A stretch of 64,000 nucleotides of DNA from Deltaproteobacteria bacterium (GCA_017303575.1 JAFLCL010000015.1:1-64000), one strand, 5' to 3'. Numbered from the stretch's first letter, positions 1 through 9,264 are shown. Made by a program: numbers and translations. Notes: generated by a model from the sequence alone, not told the origin.

Positions 1-230
1 CGATGACCGATGGCGACACCACGCTGCGCCGAGGCCGCGTGCGCGACGAACGTCGTGTGAGCCAGGCCCGCGCCGCGCGCGACGTCGAGCGCAGGTCCGC
101 TGGCGATCTCCTGCAGGGCGAGCACGTCCGCGTCGAGCGCGCGCGCGATGCCGGCGATGGCCTCGACGCGTGCGCCCTGGCGCGCCGAGAGACGTTGGAC
201 GTTGAAGCTGGCGACGCGGAGCGTGGTCAT
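1..230 (-). CDS. Endonuclease/exonuclease/phosphatase family protein, N-terminal part (gene runs off the window)
   Basis: Reading leftwards from the ATG at 230 the frame stays open to base 1 and gives about 76 residues. The start MTTLRVASFNVQRL followed by LDADVLALQEI is the typical beginning of the EEP fold: the Asn of SFNVQ and the Glu of LQE are the first two metal and phosphate contacts of this family (DNase I, exonuclease III, sphingomyelinase-like phosphodiesterases). The substrate cannot be told from the N-terminus. No signal peptide is seen, so it is probably cytoplasmic. About 240 bases with no convincing gene separate it from the next gene upstream. Confidence 0.82.
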   Translation of the reverse strand, partial: MTTLRVASFNVQRLSARQGARVEAIAGIARALDADVLALQEIASGPALDVARGAGLAHTTFVAHAASAQRGVAIGH

Positions 231-468
231 GCCGCCAGCAACGGCAGCGATGGCCGCGCGATTTCGCCCGCAACGCGGATGACGCAACGATGACCCGCGC
301 CTCCAGCCGGCGCGCCAGACCGCGCAGCGTCGCACCGAGACGCCCGTGCCAGTCCGCGACGCGACCCCCTGGCGATCACGCCGTCGAGCACTCGGCGCGA
401 CCGAGGCACGAGACCGTCCCTCTCATGCGTGACGTGTACGCGACGCATGCATGCGCGTCACGCGATCG

Positions 469-1566
469 TCAGTACACGCCGCCTGCGACGCGATCGAGCT
501 GGGCGTCGAGCGCGGCGTAGAGATCCTCGTTGCCGTTCTGCACGAAGCCCTCGAGGGCGCGCGCGCAGTCGGGGACGCGCTCGATGAACGAGAAGATCTC
601 GCGCGGATCCGCGAGCGACTCGGCGTACTGGCCGTAGCCGAGCTTCTGGAGGTAGCGGCCGTTCAACACCTGCTCGAACTGACCGCGCACCGGCACGCTG
701 AGCATCGGCTTGTGGAGGTACACGGCCTCGCCCATCAGCGTGAAACCACCACCCGCGATCACGGCCTTGGACGTCGCGAGATCCTCGATGAACGTCGTCT
801 CGCTGAACGGTCGGTACGTGAGGTTGCCCTCGACCTCGTCGGTCTTGATCGAGCGACGCATGCCGTAGATGCGGCACGGCAGGCCCGTGCTCGCGAGCGT
901 CTTGGCGAGCGCGTCGTTGCCCTCGGCGGTCTGGTAGACGAGCAGGTGCCCGCCCGCGCCACGCTGCGCGAGGCCCTGGGCCGCGAGGATCTCGGGCCGC
1001 AGGATCGGCTTCACGAGCGTCGTCTTGTCCTTCCTGATCTCGGGGAAGAAGAACGTCGTGATGATGTAGTGCTCGGCGAAGGGCAGCTTGCTCTTCACGA
1101 GCGCCTTGCTGATCTCGAAGTCCGCGCGGTGTCCTTCGATCACGTCGTCGGGGATCGAGCAGCGGTTGAGGATCTGCATGTTGTCGATCGACAGGATCGG
1201 CAGCCGATGCGCCTGACCGTAGAAGTACGTCCAGCTCTCGAAGTCGCTGATCACGAGCTCGGGACGAAAGTCCGAGATGAGCTCGAAGTACTTCGCGATC
1301 TGCGCAGGGATCGCGAGGCTGCCGCCGAGCACGTTCTCGAAGAACGTGCGCGCGCGCTGCACCTCGTTGTCCTCGTAGACGATGTGAAGACCGCGGATGC
1401 GGTTCACCGCGCTCTTCTCGCCGAAGCGCTTCTCGAGGAAGTCGACGGCGCGACCCGACGCGATGATCTCCACCTCGTGCCCGAGCTCGAAGAGGCGCTC
1501 GAGCACGACGCGCGAGCGCATCGCGTGGCCCATGCCTTCACCCACGACGCCGTAGAGGATCCTCAT
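469..1566 (-). CDS. MJ1255/VC2487-type glycosyltransferase
   Basis: The 365-residue product begins MRILYGVVGEGMGHAMRS, the Gly-rich nucleotide-sugar loop of GT-B transferases related to MurG and GT28, and has a late GGGFTLMGEAVYLHKPML segment (residues about 270-290) matching the donor-binding region of the same fold. Length and layout fit the MJ1255/VC2487 family (about 340-370 residues), predicted to move a sugar from a nucleotide donor to a lipid or glycan. There is no membrane segment, so it should act on the cytoplasmic face. The acceptor is unknown and no other glycan gene lies beside it. It is transcribed away from the lipoprotein gene at 1659, leaving a 92-base divergent gap. Confidence 0.85.
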   Translation of the reverse strand: MRILYGVVGEGMGHAMRSRVVLERLFELGHEVEIIASGRAVDFLEKRFGEKSAVNRIRGLHIVYEDNEVQRARTFFENVLGGSLAIPAQIAKYFELISDFRPELVISDFESWTYFYGQAHRLPILSIDNMQILNRCSIPDDVIEGHRADFEISKALVKSKLPFAEHYIITTFFFPEIRKDKTTLVKPILRPEILAAQGLAQRGAGGHLLVYQTAEGNDALAKTLASTGLPCRIYGMRRSIKTDEVEGNLTYRPFSETTFIEDLATSKAVIAGGGFTLMGEAVYLHKPMLSVPVRGQFEQVLNGRYLQKLGYGQYAESLADPREIFSFIERVPDCARALEGFVQNGNEDLYAALDAQLDRVAGGVY

Positions 1567-1658
1567 GGCTCGGATGGTAACGGAGCACGCTCTCTCGAAC
1601 GAAGGGTGGCGAGCGCCGTGCGTGCGACCTACCGTTCCGCCTCCCTCGGAGCCACCTG

Positions 1659-2459
1659 ATGCCCATGACCCAGCGAGACCTCACCGCGCTCCTCACGGTC
1701 TTCCTCGCGGCGTGCGGGGGCGACGTCGTATCGAGCGATGCCGCGCCCGACCTCGACGCTCGGAGCGAGTCCGTGCTCGACGCGGCCGTTGCCGAAGACG
1801 CACCCCCGGGCGTCGACGCGACCCTCCCCGACGACGTCCCTCGGCAGCCCATCGGCGCGGGTGCGCGCTACTGCGAGCTGCTGCTCGCGTTCGCAGGCGG
1901 CGCGAGCGTCCGCGTGGAGGTGTGGGGAACGCAGACCCTCAACGACTGCCCGATGAGCGACTGGGACGCGATCGACACGGACGCCGTGCGCGCCTCGAGC
2001 GGTGCGACCGTGGTCCTCCGAAACGGCCCGCGGTACTGGCTCCCGGACCGCACGAGCGGCGAGATCCCCGACCGCACGCCGATCTACTTCGGCACGCTGC
2101 TGATGCAGCAGCTGGCCTCGATCGAGCTGCCCGCCGGTGGGATCTCGTCCATGCCGTACACGGAGCGCACGATCCTGCGCGACACGCGCTTCGAGGTCGA
2201 CGCAGGTCGCGAGGTCTACGAGCTGCTCTCCCCCGACGGCTCGATCTACGTGATGCAGTCCTACGCGCAGATCGTCGATCCCACGCTCGGCGCCGACGAC
2301 CTGAGCGGCCTCGCGACGCGGCTCACACTGCCGATGGGCTGGAGCTACCGCGCACGAACGCTCGAGACGCCGCTGGTCGTCGACACCCCAGGCATGGCCA
2401 CCGTCCTCCAGGACGATCTCCAGAATTCCTACTCACGCTACGTCGACGGCAGCCCCTGA
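1659..2459 (+). CDS. Putative lipoprotein of unknown function
   Basis: 266 residues. A short hydrophobic segment ends in FLAACGG, a lipobox, and is followed by about 45 residues rich in Asp, Ala, Pro and Val, the linker seen after many lipobox cysteines in this window. The remaining 200 residues hold no motif I recognise; a stretch near residues 195-215 (SIYVMQSYAQIVDPTL) looks like the conserved heart of a small secreted domain also seen in unrelated secreted proteins, but I cannot name it. Start chosen because GGAG lies seven bases upstream of the ATG; a second ATG is two codons later. Probably outer-membrane anchored. Confidence 0.75.
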   Translation: MPMTQRDLTALLTVFLAACGGDVVSSDAAPDLDARSESVLDAAVAEDAPPGVDATLPDDVPRQPIGAGARYCELLLAFAGGASVRVEVWGTQTLNDCPMSDWDAIDTDAVRASSGATVVLRNGPRYWLPDRTSGEIPDRTPIYFGTLLMQQLASIELPAGGISSMPYTERTILRDTRFEVDAGREVYELLSPDGSIYVMQSYAQIVDPTLGADDLSGLATRLTLPMGWSYRARTLETPLVVDTPGMATVLQDDLQNSYSRYVDGSP

Positions 2460-2489
2460 CACGTCTCGAGGCTCGCGCTCGCGCTCGCA

Positions 2490-2545
2490 CCGAGAAGCAA
2501 TCGATTCACGGGCTGAAGGGACGCGGTGGTGGGGTCCAGGGCGAG
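2490..2545 (+). repeat. Dispersed intergenic repeat, copy A
   Basis: This stretch just after the lipoprotein gene matches the reverse complement of 55836-55894 with a 2-base gap and only a few mismatches over about 57 bases. Its core runs from CAATCGATTCACG through GAAGGGACGCGGTGGTGG to GGTCCAGGGCGAG. Both copies lie directly downstream of a plus-strand gene. Function unknown; candidates are a dispersed terminator, a REP-like element or a decayed mobile unit. Confidence 0.75.
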
Positions 2546-2548
2546 GGG

Positions 2549-2740
2549 GAGCTTCGAGGGACCGGAGGTCCCGCGACCCTGGCCAACTCAGAGACCGAGA
2601 AGGAATCGGCTCTTTGGGGCGCCTTGCGGCGGGGGAGCGCAGCTCCCCCTGGAGCAGGAGTCGAGTCGAGGAGCGAAGCGACGAGGCGAGCGACGGGGAG
2701 CTCGAGGGGCCAGAGGTCCCTCGACCCTGGCCAACTCAGT
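2549..2740 (+). repeat. Direct repeat pair in the 2460-2735 gap
   Basis: Two copies of a roughly 40-base unit, at about 2549-2591 and 2698-2740, share the ending GACCCTGGCCAACTCAG (preceded by GC in copy 1, TC in copy 2) and an upstream gggacc/ggtccc-type inverted repeat. The second copy runs into the stop codon of the minus-strand gene that ends at 2736. Between them lies a GC-rich hairpin (2631-2649). The gap otherwise holds no gene. Confidence 0.7.
2631..2649. terminator. GC-rich hairpin between convergent genes
   Basis: Perfect 7-base stem GGGGGAG/CTCCCCC with a 5-base loop, placed between the convergent ends of the genes at 1659 and 2736. There is no T-run, so intrinsic termination is possible but not certain. 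Confidence 0.4.
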
Positions 2741-3737
2741 ACGAGAGATCGCGTCGCACCGCCGACAACACCACGAGGCCTGCCTCCGACGCGGCCCCGA
2801 CGTCGTGCTCGAGCTGGGTGAGGCGCGCCTCGAGCGCGGGGATCCAGTCGTCGCAGGTGACGAAGGGCGCGTGGTCACACTCGATCGACGACACGAGCTC
2901 GTCGCGGAACGCGGCCGGCACGTCACGAAGATCACCGCGTAGCGCGCGCAGCGTGTCGCGAAGGTCCTCGAGGCCTTCGGCACCATCGAGCACGCTCCAC
3001 TCGAGCCACGGGCCCCACGGAGCTCCGTACGCGAGCGCGCGTTCCTCGTCTGCGTCGTAGACGCCCCGCTCGCGAAAGGCGCGTTCGAGGAGCGCGGGCG
3101 GTGGGCTCGCGAAGTCGATCGCCAAGAGCGGCCCGCCGAGCGCGAGCACCTCGGAGCCATCGGCCGGCCTGCTCTCGCGATGAAAGTCCGCCACGGCGTC
3201 GAGGACCGCGGTCCACGATCCGAGTGAGAGATCGAAGCGCGGATCCGAGAAACGCACGATCTCCTCGTCGGGGAGGAACCGATCCTCTTCGTCGCGCTCG
3301 TTCGGGACCAGGGTGTCGAGTCGGCGCATGGCCTGGCGGAGGAGCTCGAGCTCGCTCTCGACGATGGGCTCGGGCGCTTCGAGCTGGAGCAGGCGCTGAA
3401 GGCGCATCGTTCGCCGCACGAACACAGTCTCTGCCCACGCCGACACGTCGCGCGGATCGAGCGAGAGCGCCTCGAGGTCCGCGATCGCAGCGGCGTGCGA
3501 GGTTCCCCGGAGCGCCTCGAGGGCGCGCGCGCGGCAAGCCGTCGCGGCCACCACATCGAGCGGCGTCGTGCTGTCTCGCGCAGAGCGCGAGGGAACCCGC
3601 GAGAGCAGCGCGGAGGCCTCGCGGTACGCCTCTTCCAGGACCCGCGCGCCTGCCGCTTCGAGCGCCTCGAGCGCGGCGCGCGTGATGGCGTGAGCCTCGT
3701 GAGTGTAGCGAGCCACCGCGGGCTGGAGCCGGAGCAT
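2736..3737 (-). CDS. Hypothetical protein, mostly helical
   Basis: 333 residues from the ATG at 3737. The frame stays open far upstream, but that part lies inside the plus-strand SDR gene and has the composition of an antisense shadow, so the start was set at MLRLQPAVARYTHEAH. A GTG a few codons earlier is also possible. The protein is rich in Glu, Leu, Arg and Ala, has no signal peptide or membrane segment, and carries several Trp/Phe-Asp pairs near the middle (FDLSLGSWTAVLDAV). I recognise no family. It is divergent from the SDR gene across a gap of about 135 bases. Confidence 0.62.
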   Translation of the reverse strand: MLRLQPAVARYTHEAHAITRAALEALEAAGARVLEEAYREASALLSRVPSRSARDSTTPLDVVAATACRARALEALRGTSHAAAIADLEALSLDPRDVSAWAETVFVRRTMRLQRLLQLEAPEPIVESELELLRQAMRRLDTLVPNERDEEDRFLPDEEIVRFSDPRFDLSLGSWTAVLDAVADFHRESRPADGSEVLALGGPLLAIDFASPPPALLERAFRERGVYDADEERALAYGAPWGPWLEWSVLDGAEGLEDLRDTLRALRGDLRDVPAAFRDELVSSIECDHAPFVTCDDWIPALEARLTQLEHDVGAASEAGLVVLSAVRRDLSY

Positions 3738-3872
3738 GGGGCGAGTGTGCACCTCCACCCATTCGCCGTGCAGGCGTAACGGCCTCTCCGCGGAGGGGCT
3801 CGCCACGGGCGCCACCGCCGAGCGGGCACGCGCCCTTGGCGGAGCGCGCGATCGGCCCCAGGACCCCGCACC

Positions 3873-4829
3873 GTGCTCGATGCCCTCCTCGATCGCTCCA
3901 TCCTCCTGTCCTTCGACCGGACGGGCTTTCGTCGCCATGCGCGTCGCTTCGTCCCTGGCGAGCTCGACGTGCGCGGCGAGGGCAGCACAGCGATCGTCAC
4001 GGGCGCGAGCTCCGGTCTCGGCCTCGCGATCGCCGAGGGTCTGCTCGCGCGCGGCCTCGACGTGATCCTCGCGGTGCGCGATCTCGCGAAGGGTGTGCGT
4101 GTGCGGCAGGGCCTGGGCGCGCTCTCGGCGCGGGCGCGTGTGATGCGGCTCGAGCTCGGTGACCTCGGGTCGGTGCGGAGCTTCGCGCACGCGCTCGAGG
4201 GCACGCGCGTCGATGTGCTGGTCCACAACGCAGGTGCCCTCCTCGATCGACACGAGCTCACCGGGGACGGCCTCGAGACGACGACGGCGGTGCACCTCGT
4301 CGGCCCCACGCTCCTCTCGCATCTCCTCTGGCCCGCGCTCTCACGTTCCCCCGACGCGCGGCTCGTGCACGTGAGCTCGGGCGGCATGTACGGCGTGGCG
4401 CTCGACGTGGACGCGCTCTTCGACGCGCGCGCGGAGCCTGCCTTCGACGGCGTCCGACGCTACGCGCTCGCCAAGCGCGCGCAGGTGGTGATGACCGAAG
4501 AGATCGCACGACGATGCGCGGGCTCGGTGGTGACCGCGAGCGCGATGCACCCCGGCTGGGCCGACACGCCCGGCGTGCGAACGTCCTTGCCTCGCTTCTA
4601 CGCGCTCACGCGCCCCTTCTTGCGCACCCCGGCCGAGGGCGCCGACACAGCGCTCTTCCTCGCGCTCGCCGCGCGCGGCCGCGAGGCCAACGGACGCTTC
4701 TACTTCGATCGCGCGCCTGCTCGCACACATCTCCGCGCCCAGACGATCGAGCGAGAGGGAGAGCGAGCGCGGCTCTGGGATCGAGTCGCGAAGATCGCAG
4801 GCCTGCCCGAGGATGCGTTCCGCGCGTGA
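3873..4829 (+). CDS. Short-chain dehydrogenase/reductase (DHRS12-like)
   Basis: 318 residues. TGASSGLG at about 43-50 is the NAD(P)-binding loop, HNAG at about 118-121 is the NNAG-equivalent, and the catalytic set is Ser168/169 (HVSSG), Tyr197 and Lys201 (RYALAK). About 35 residues precede the Rossmann fold, as in the DHRS12-like SDRs, which act on lipophilic or unknown carbonyl substrates. HPGWADTPGV near residue 230 is the usual PG motif after the active site. There is no signal peptide. It is a single gene with its own divergent promoter region. The substrate is not predictable from sequence. Confidence 0.88.
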   Translation: MLDALLDRSILLSFDRTGFRRHARRFVPGELDVRGEGSTAIVTGASSGLGLAIAEGLLARGLDVILAVRDLAKGVRVRQGLGALSARARVMRLELGDLGSVRSFAHALEGTRVDVLVHNAGALLDRHELTGDGLETTTAVHLVGPTLLSHLLWPALSRSPDARLVHVSSGGMYGVALDVDALFDARAEPAFDGVRRYALAKRAQVVMTEEIARRCAGSVVTASAMHPGWADTPGVRTSLPRFYALTRPFLRTPAEGADTALFLALAARGREANGRFYFDRAPARTHLRAQTIEREGERARLWDRVAKIAGLPEDAFRA

Positions 4830-4844
4830 ACGCTCACGGGATCG

Positions 4845-6449
4845 TCAGGGCGTCGCGGTGACCTCGACGAGGCCGATGCGCACCTCGGCGATGTCGTTGT
4901 CGTCGGCGTAGAGGCCCGCGATCACGAGCACCCCTGCGCCGTCGCGCCACGCGGTGTTGGCCGACCAGGCAGCGAGCGTGTAGTCGGTGAGCGCATCGAC
5001 GCGGTACTCGTGCGGCACGACGCCCTCGTACCGGATCGTGCTGCGCAGCGTGTCCGCGATCTGAGCGATCGGCCGCACGTGGATGCCCTCCGCATCCTCG
5101 ACGACGAGCACCACACCACCAGGCCACGTCTCGAGCGACACACCCAGCGGCGCCAGCGGCTCCGTGATCGTGAGCGCGGGCAGGACGGTGCAGGGCTCGA
5201 GCCCCGAGCCCGATGCTGCACAGGTCACCGTGCGCAGCACGACGTCCGCACCATCACAGGTGGCGATCACGTAGTTGCCCGCGCGCACGACGTTGCGATC
5301 GGCGAGGCCAGGCGCGCAGGACGAAGGTGTGTCGAGCTCGAACGCCGCGGCCATCAACGATTCGTCGCCGACGAGGCGCACGAAACGAACGGTGCCCGCA
5401 CCGGAGCGCACGAGGTACGAGCGGAAGCTGCCCACAGCGTCCACGCGACCACGATCCGTCGGCTCCAGCGTGACGCGCGCCACGTCCATGCCCGCGCCCG
5501 GGCCGTTCGTCTGGATCTCCGAGACACCGTCGTCGACGACGCGAAAGCCCCACGCAGGCCCCTGGCCCATGGGTCCGAAGCCAGTCGCGATGAAGGCGCG
5601 GCCAGGAATGCGCTGCGTCCTGTTCCCGCCTCCGTTCATCGGCGCGGTAGCGCCGTTGCCGCGCGCGAACCGTGCGAACGTATCGGGGTACGTCGGCGAG
5701 GCGAAGGGATCGTTGGTCAGCCAGAGGTACGCTGGCTGGCCGTCGGGCATCGGCTCCGCAGCGACGGTCGCCGACTCGGCGCCGTCGAGCATGACGAGCG
5801 CCGTGCGCGGCGACTCGAGGCCGCGGTGATCGACGTCGATGCGCGTCGGCACGCCGCGCTCGGTGCCGTCGCGCTGCATCGTCGCGACGTGCGAGACCCA
5901 GAGCCCCTCTGAAGACGCATCCTCGACGACGATCGCGACGTCCATCAGACCCTCGTCGACGGAGAGGGTGAGTGGGCTCTCGGGGGCCTCCGGATCGACG
6001 ACCACGAAGGAGCCCACGCGCGTGGTGCTGGCGACCGATGCTCCGAGCGCGACGGCGCCTACTTCCGCGGCATCGACGTCGGGCTGCTCGGCGCAGCCAC
6101 CCGCCACGCACACGCCACCAGCGCACTGCGTGTCGGACGTGCACGTCGTCTGGCAGCGCGCGTTCACGCAGAGAGAGAACGTGGGATCGCCGCAGTCTTC
6201 CACGCGCACGCACGAGTCGTCGGGAGCCGTGGAGCACGCGCGCGTTCCGTCAGCGGCGGCGATGCAGCGACGTCCCTCGCCGCACTGCGACGCCGACGTG
6301 CATGCCGTACGACATCGGCCGACGCTGCAGGTGAGCGACGCGGGGCACTCCGCGCTCGACGTGCACCGCGCTCCGAGCGACACGCGCGTCTCGCAGCCGA
6401 GCATCACCACGCCGACGAGCAGGCCCACCACGACGATCGATGCGCGCAT
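4845..6449 (-). CDS. Cys-rich surface lipoprotein
   Basis: 534 residues. The N-terminus MRASIVVVGLLVGVVMLGC gives a lipobox at Cys19. Residues about 25-130 are Cys-rich, with repeating units of the type CTSSAECP...CSVGRCRTAC and CTSDTQCAGGVCVAGGC, a disulfide-knot pattern common in myxobacterial lipoproteins. The remaining 400 residues look beta-rich, with many Thr-Val-Asp-Gly turns and no named motif; a beta-propeller or jelly-roll is possible. It is probably outer-membrane anchored with the Cys-rich part near the membrane. It converges on the SDR gene with 15 bases between the stops. Confidence 0.8.
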   Translation of the reverse strand: MRASIVVVGLLVGVVMLGCETRVSLGARCTSSAECPASLTCSVGRCRTACTSASQCGEGRRCIAAADGTRACSTAPDDSCVRVEDCGDPTFSLCVNARCQTTCTSDTQCAGGVCVAGGCAEQPDVDAAEVGAVALGASVASTTRVGSFVVVDPEAPESPLTLSVDEGLMDVAIVVEDASSEGLWVSHVATMQRDGTERGVPTRIDVDHRGLESPRTALVMLDGAESATVAAEPMPDGQPAYLWLTNDPFASPTYPDTFARFARGNGATAPMNGGGNRTQRIPGRAFIATGFGPMGQGPAWGFRVVDDGVSEIQTNGPGAGMDVARVTLEPTDRGRVDAVGSFRSYLVRSGAGTVRFVRLVGDESLMAAAFELDTPSSCAPGLADRNVVRAGNYVIATCDGADVVLRTVTCAASGSGLEPCTVLPALTITEPLAPLGVSLETWPGGVVLVVEDAEGIHVRPIAQIADTLRSTIRYEGVVPHEYRVDALTDYTLAAWSANTAWRDGAGVLVIAGLYADDNDIAEVRIGLVEVTATP

Positions 6450-6510
6450 CGACGTGTCCTATCACGCGACACGATCGCGTCCTTCCCCGTCTCGAACGCG
6501 CGCGGCTAGC

Positions 6511-7095
6511 ATGGCGCGCATGCCCGCCGCGCCCACTGATCACCGCTCCTTCGCCACGCGCACCGACCTCGATGGGTGGCTCCGCGATCATCACGCGAAG
6601 GAGACCGAGCTGTGGGTGCGCGTCTTCAAGAAGGGCTCGGGGATACCCTCCGTGACCTGGGAGGACCTCGTGATCGTCGGCCTCACGTGGGGCTGGATCG
6701 ACGGGCTCAAGAAGTCGCTCGACGACACGTCGTTCCTCCAGCGCATGACGCCGCGACGACCGAAGTCGGGGTGGTCGAAGAAGAACTGCGAGCACGTCGA
6801 GCGCCTGATCGCGGAGGGTGTGATGCAGCCCTCGGGTCTCGCGCACGTCGAGGCCGCGAAGAAGGACGGACGCTGGGACCAGGCCTACGCGGGCGCCGCC
6901 GAGATGGTGATCCCCGAGGACTTCCTGAAGGCGCTGAAGAAGAGCGCTGCGGCGAAGAAGACGTACGCCACGCTCAACCGCACGAACCTCTTCACGATCT
7001 ATCACCGACTCCACACCGCCAAGACGCCGGAGACGCGCGCGAGCCGCATCGCGAAAATCATCGAGACCCTCGCCCGTGGCGAGCGCTTCCACTGA
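6511..7095 (+). CDS. YdeI/OmpD-associated family protein
   Basis: 195 residues if the ATG at 6511 is used; a second ATG three codons later fits equally well. The frame is open upstream, but that part is antisense to the lipoprotein at 4845. HHAKETELWVRVFKKGSG, VGLTWGWIDGLKKSLD and RPKSGWSKKNCEHVERL are the characteristic blocks of the YdeI/OmpD-associated family, cytoplasmic proteins of unclear biochemistry, and the tail KTPETRASRIAKIIETLARGE is the usual family end. The gene is convergent with the IgGFc-domain lipoprotein, separated by a 267-base repeat-rich gap. Confidence 0.88.
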   Translation: MARMPAAPTDHRSFATRTDLDGWLRDHHAKETELWVRVFKKGSGIPSVTWEDLVIVGLTWGWIDGLKKSLDDTSFLQRMTPRRPKSGWSKKNCEHVERLIAEGVMQPSGLAHVEAAKKDGRWDQAYAGAAEMVIPEDFLKALKKSAAAKKTYATLNRTNLFTIYHRLHTAKTPETRASRIAKIIETLARGERFH

Positions 7096-7362
7096 TGTCG
7101 CATCATCGACGGCAGACCCGCGGAAGCCTGCTCCGGAGCGCCGCGCCGGGGTTGGGGCCCCGGCGCGGAACGCGAAGCGGGGGTGAGACGCAGCGGAGCG
7201 AAGCGCAGCGAAGTCGAACCCCGCGGGAGTGGGGCCCTGTTTCCGCTCGGCGAAACTGGGCGAGGGGTGCCGGCGATCGGACACCGCGCGCAGCGACGAA
7301 GTCGCGAGCACGGGGAGAACCCGCCTCGCGATGCGACGAACGCAGTGAGGAGCAGCGCCTGG
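7096..7362. repeat. Repeat-rich intergenic gap with a long hairpin
   Basis: 267 bases with no gene. It contains short repeated words (GCAGCGGAGCGAAGCGCAGCGAAG and similar CGA/GCG words) and one strong inverted repeat at 7141-7168. The composition resembles the gap at 2460-2735. It separates two convergent genes. Confidence 0.55.
7141..7168. terminator. 11-base-pair GC hairpin between convergent genes
   Basis: CCGCGCCGGGG pairs perfectly with CCCCGGCGCGG across a 6-base loop. It lies between the stop codons of the YdeI-family gene and the IgGFc-domain gene and could end transcription from both sides. No T-run follows on either strand. Confidence 0.5.
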
Positions 7363-9264
7363 CTAGAAGAGAATGTTGATGGGCTCGAGGTTCAGGCCCG
7401 CGGGCGTCGCGTAGCTCGTGAAGCTGCCGAGGCCGTACGTGATGATCCCGAACGCTCCCTCTGCGGTCATCGTGTGCGTGCCACCCGAGAGCGGGACGAC
7501 GCCGATCTCGCTCGCGCCGATCGTGCGGAACGAAGCGGAGACCGGCGTCCCGTCCACGAGGATCGGGAGGCCCGGCGGCCGCGTGACGAGCACGTAGTTC
7601 TGGCCGTTGGTGCTCGTGTTGTACGAGGTGGGCAGGATGAACGTGTAGTCCTCGCGGAACTGCTCGCTCGGCACGAGCAGCGTGAGCGCGGGATCGCCGC
7701 GCGCTTCCTCGGGCACCGAGGCGAACTGACCGCGGAGGTACTGCGCGACCATCACGCCGGCGGACGCCGACACACGGAACGGCGCCGACGCCTCGAACTC
7801 CAGGTACTCACCGGCGTTGAGCGTGCGGCTGCCCGACGCGCCCTCGAGCGTGACGGCGGTGTCGCTCGTGCCCGCGATCACGCGCACGACGTTCTGACCC
7901 ATCGTCGAGCCATCGCCCATCGGCGCACCGACGTAGTCGCGGCCGAGCGTCTCGATCGGAGGCATCTGCTCCTCGATGTGATCACAGGCCTGCGCGAAGT
8001 ACGGCAGGTACGCGCACGTGTGACCGCCGAAGACGGAGATCGCGCGATCGGCGACGATGCGTGTGCCCGTGAGGTCGTAGTCCGCCTCGTTGCAGCCGAA
8101 GCGCGCGCCGTCGCTCATCGTGACCTCGCGGTAGCCGGGTCGACCCGATGCGCACGTGGGCGGAGGCTCGGCGAGCACGAGCGCGACCTCTCCCTGCTGG
8201 AGCGTGATGACGAAGGATCGACCCCGTCCCGTGCGCGGGATGCGCCCATCGCTCGAGCCCGCGACGTTGCCCGTCGTGGAGATCGAGACGGTCGTGGTGC
8301 CGGGCTGGATGCCCACGATCGCGATGTAGCCCGGCTGCGCGAACGCTTGGCTCGTGCCCCCGCCGAACGGATCCTCGATGATGTCGACGATCGACAGGGG
8401 GGCGTAGGTCGCCGCGACGTAGTTGCCGGTGAGCACGTGCGCCGGAAGGAGCAGCGACGCGTCGTTCGTGTACGAGAAGGTGCCGCCCACCGAGTACTCG
8501 AAGGGATTGAACTGCGACACGATCACGGGCGCGTCGGAGAGCAGTCGGTACGCGCCGTTGGCGACGAAGCTCTGCCAGCCCGAGCTCGGCACGTTGAACG
8601 ACTGACCGTCGACCCACGGCAGCACCACGTCCTGGATGCCGTGCGCCGCGATCGTGCCGCTCCACGTCATCGAGCCGCCGCGCGTGACGCGCACGTTCGC
8701 AGGGACGTCGTTGGGGTTCGCGATGACGACGCGGAAGTCAAACGTCGTGGGGCTCAGCTCCTGCGTGTTGGGCAGCGGCACGGCGAAGTACTCGCAGCCG
8801 ACGTTCGAGCTGGTGCGCTCGGCATCGGCGCACATGTCGGCGCAGAAGCCGTCGCCGCCGCACTCGACCGACCAGTCACCACAGTCGCGGCCGTACGTGA
8901 AGCCGGTGCCCTCGCTGTTGCAGACCTCGGACACGGTGCCGCTGCAGCGACGCTCGCCGGGTCGGCACGTCACGCAGCCCAGGCGTGGGTCGCACTGCTC
9001 GGGGCAGACCATCTCGTTCATGCGCGTCATGCCGTCGGCGCCGCACGTGTAGAGCGTGGTGCCGAAGCAGCCTTGCTGATCGGGGAAGCATCGGAACGGC
9101 GTGAACGCATCGACGTTGAGCGGAACGCCGGTGTCGGTGCCGCTGCCCGGGCCGCTGTCGCCGCGTGAAGGTCTGCGTTCGCCGCAGCCCGTGCAGGCGA
9201 GGCCCATGCAGACGAAGAACGCGAGGAGCGCGAGCGCGTGGCGGGAGACGAAGCGGGTGGCCAT
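7363..9264 (-). CDS. IgGFc-binding-domain lipoprotein with Cys-rich head
   Basis: 633 residues from the ATG at 9264, where MATRFVSRHALALLAFF begins a signal peptide that ends in ACTGCGE. Earlier in-frame starts lie inside the divergent gene at 9377. A Gly/Ser/Asp linker leads to about 120 residues of paired cysteines (CFPDQQGC, CRPGERRCSGTVSEVC). From about residue 165 to the end the protein matches the IgGFc-binding N-terminal domain, with marks such as VSQFNPFEY, SNDASLLLPAH-like SYTNDASLLLPAHVL and GGHTCAYLP. In animals this domain occurs in Fc-gamma-binding mucins; in bacteria it is a common secreted adhesion-like domain of unproven ligand. Probably exposed on the cell surface. Confidence 0.87.
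   Translation of the reverse strand: MATRFVSRHALALLAFFVCMGLACTGCGERRPSRGDSGPGSGTDTGVPLNVDAFTPFRCFPDQQGCFGTTLYTCGADGMTRMNEMVCPEQCDPRLGCVTCRPGERRCSGTVSEVCNSEGTGFTYGRDCGDWSVECGGDGFCADMCADAERTSSNVGCEYFAVPLPNTQELSPTTFDFRVVIANPNDVPANVRVTRGGSMTWSGTIAAHGIQDVVLPWVDGQSFNVPSSGWQSFVANGAYRLLSDAPVIVSQFNPFEYSVGGTFSYTNDASLLLPAHVLTGNYVAATYAPLSIVDIIEDPFGGGTSQAFAQPGYIAIVGIQPGTTTVSISTTGNVAGSSDGRIPRTGRGRSFVITLQQGEVALVLAEPPPTCASGRPGYREVTMSDGARFGCNEADYDLTGTRIVADRAISVFGGHTCAYLPYFAQACDHIEEQMPPIETLGRDYVGAPMGDGSTMGQNVVRVIAGTSDTAVTLEGASGSRTLNAGEYLEFEASAPFRVSASAGVMVAQYLRGQFASVPEEARGDPALTLLVPSEQFREDYTFILPTSYNTSTNGQNYVLVTRPPGLPILVDGTPVSASFRTIGASEIGVVPLSGGTHTMTAEGAFGIITYGLGSFTSYATPAGLNLEPINILF

Noticed and set aside
227-448. 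73-codon minus-strand frame overlapping the EEP gene start
   Set aside because: Arg-rich shadow-like sequence with no motif; the 4-base overlap with the EEP ATG alone is not enough.
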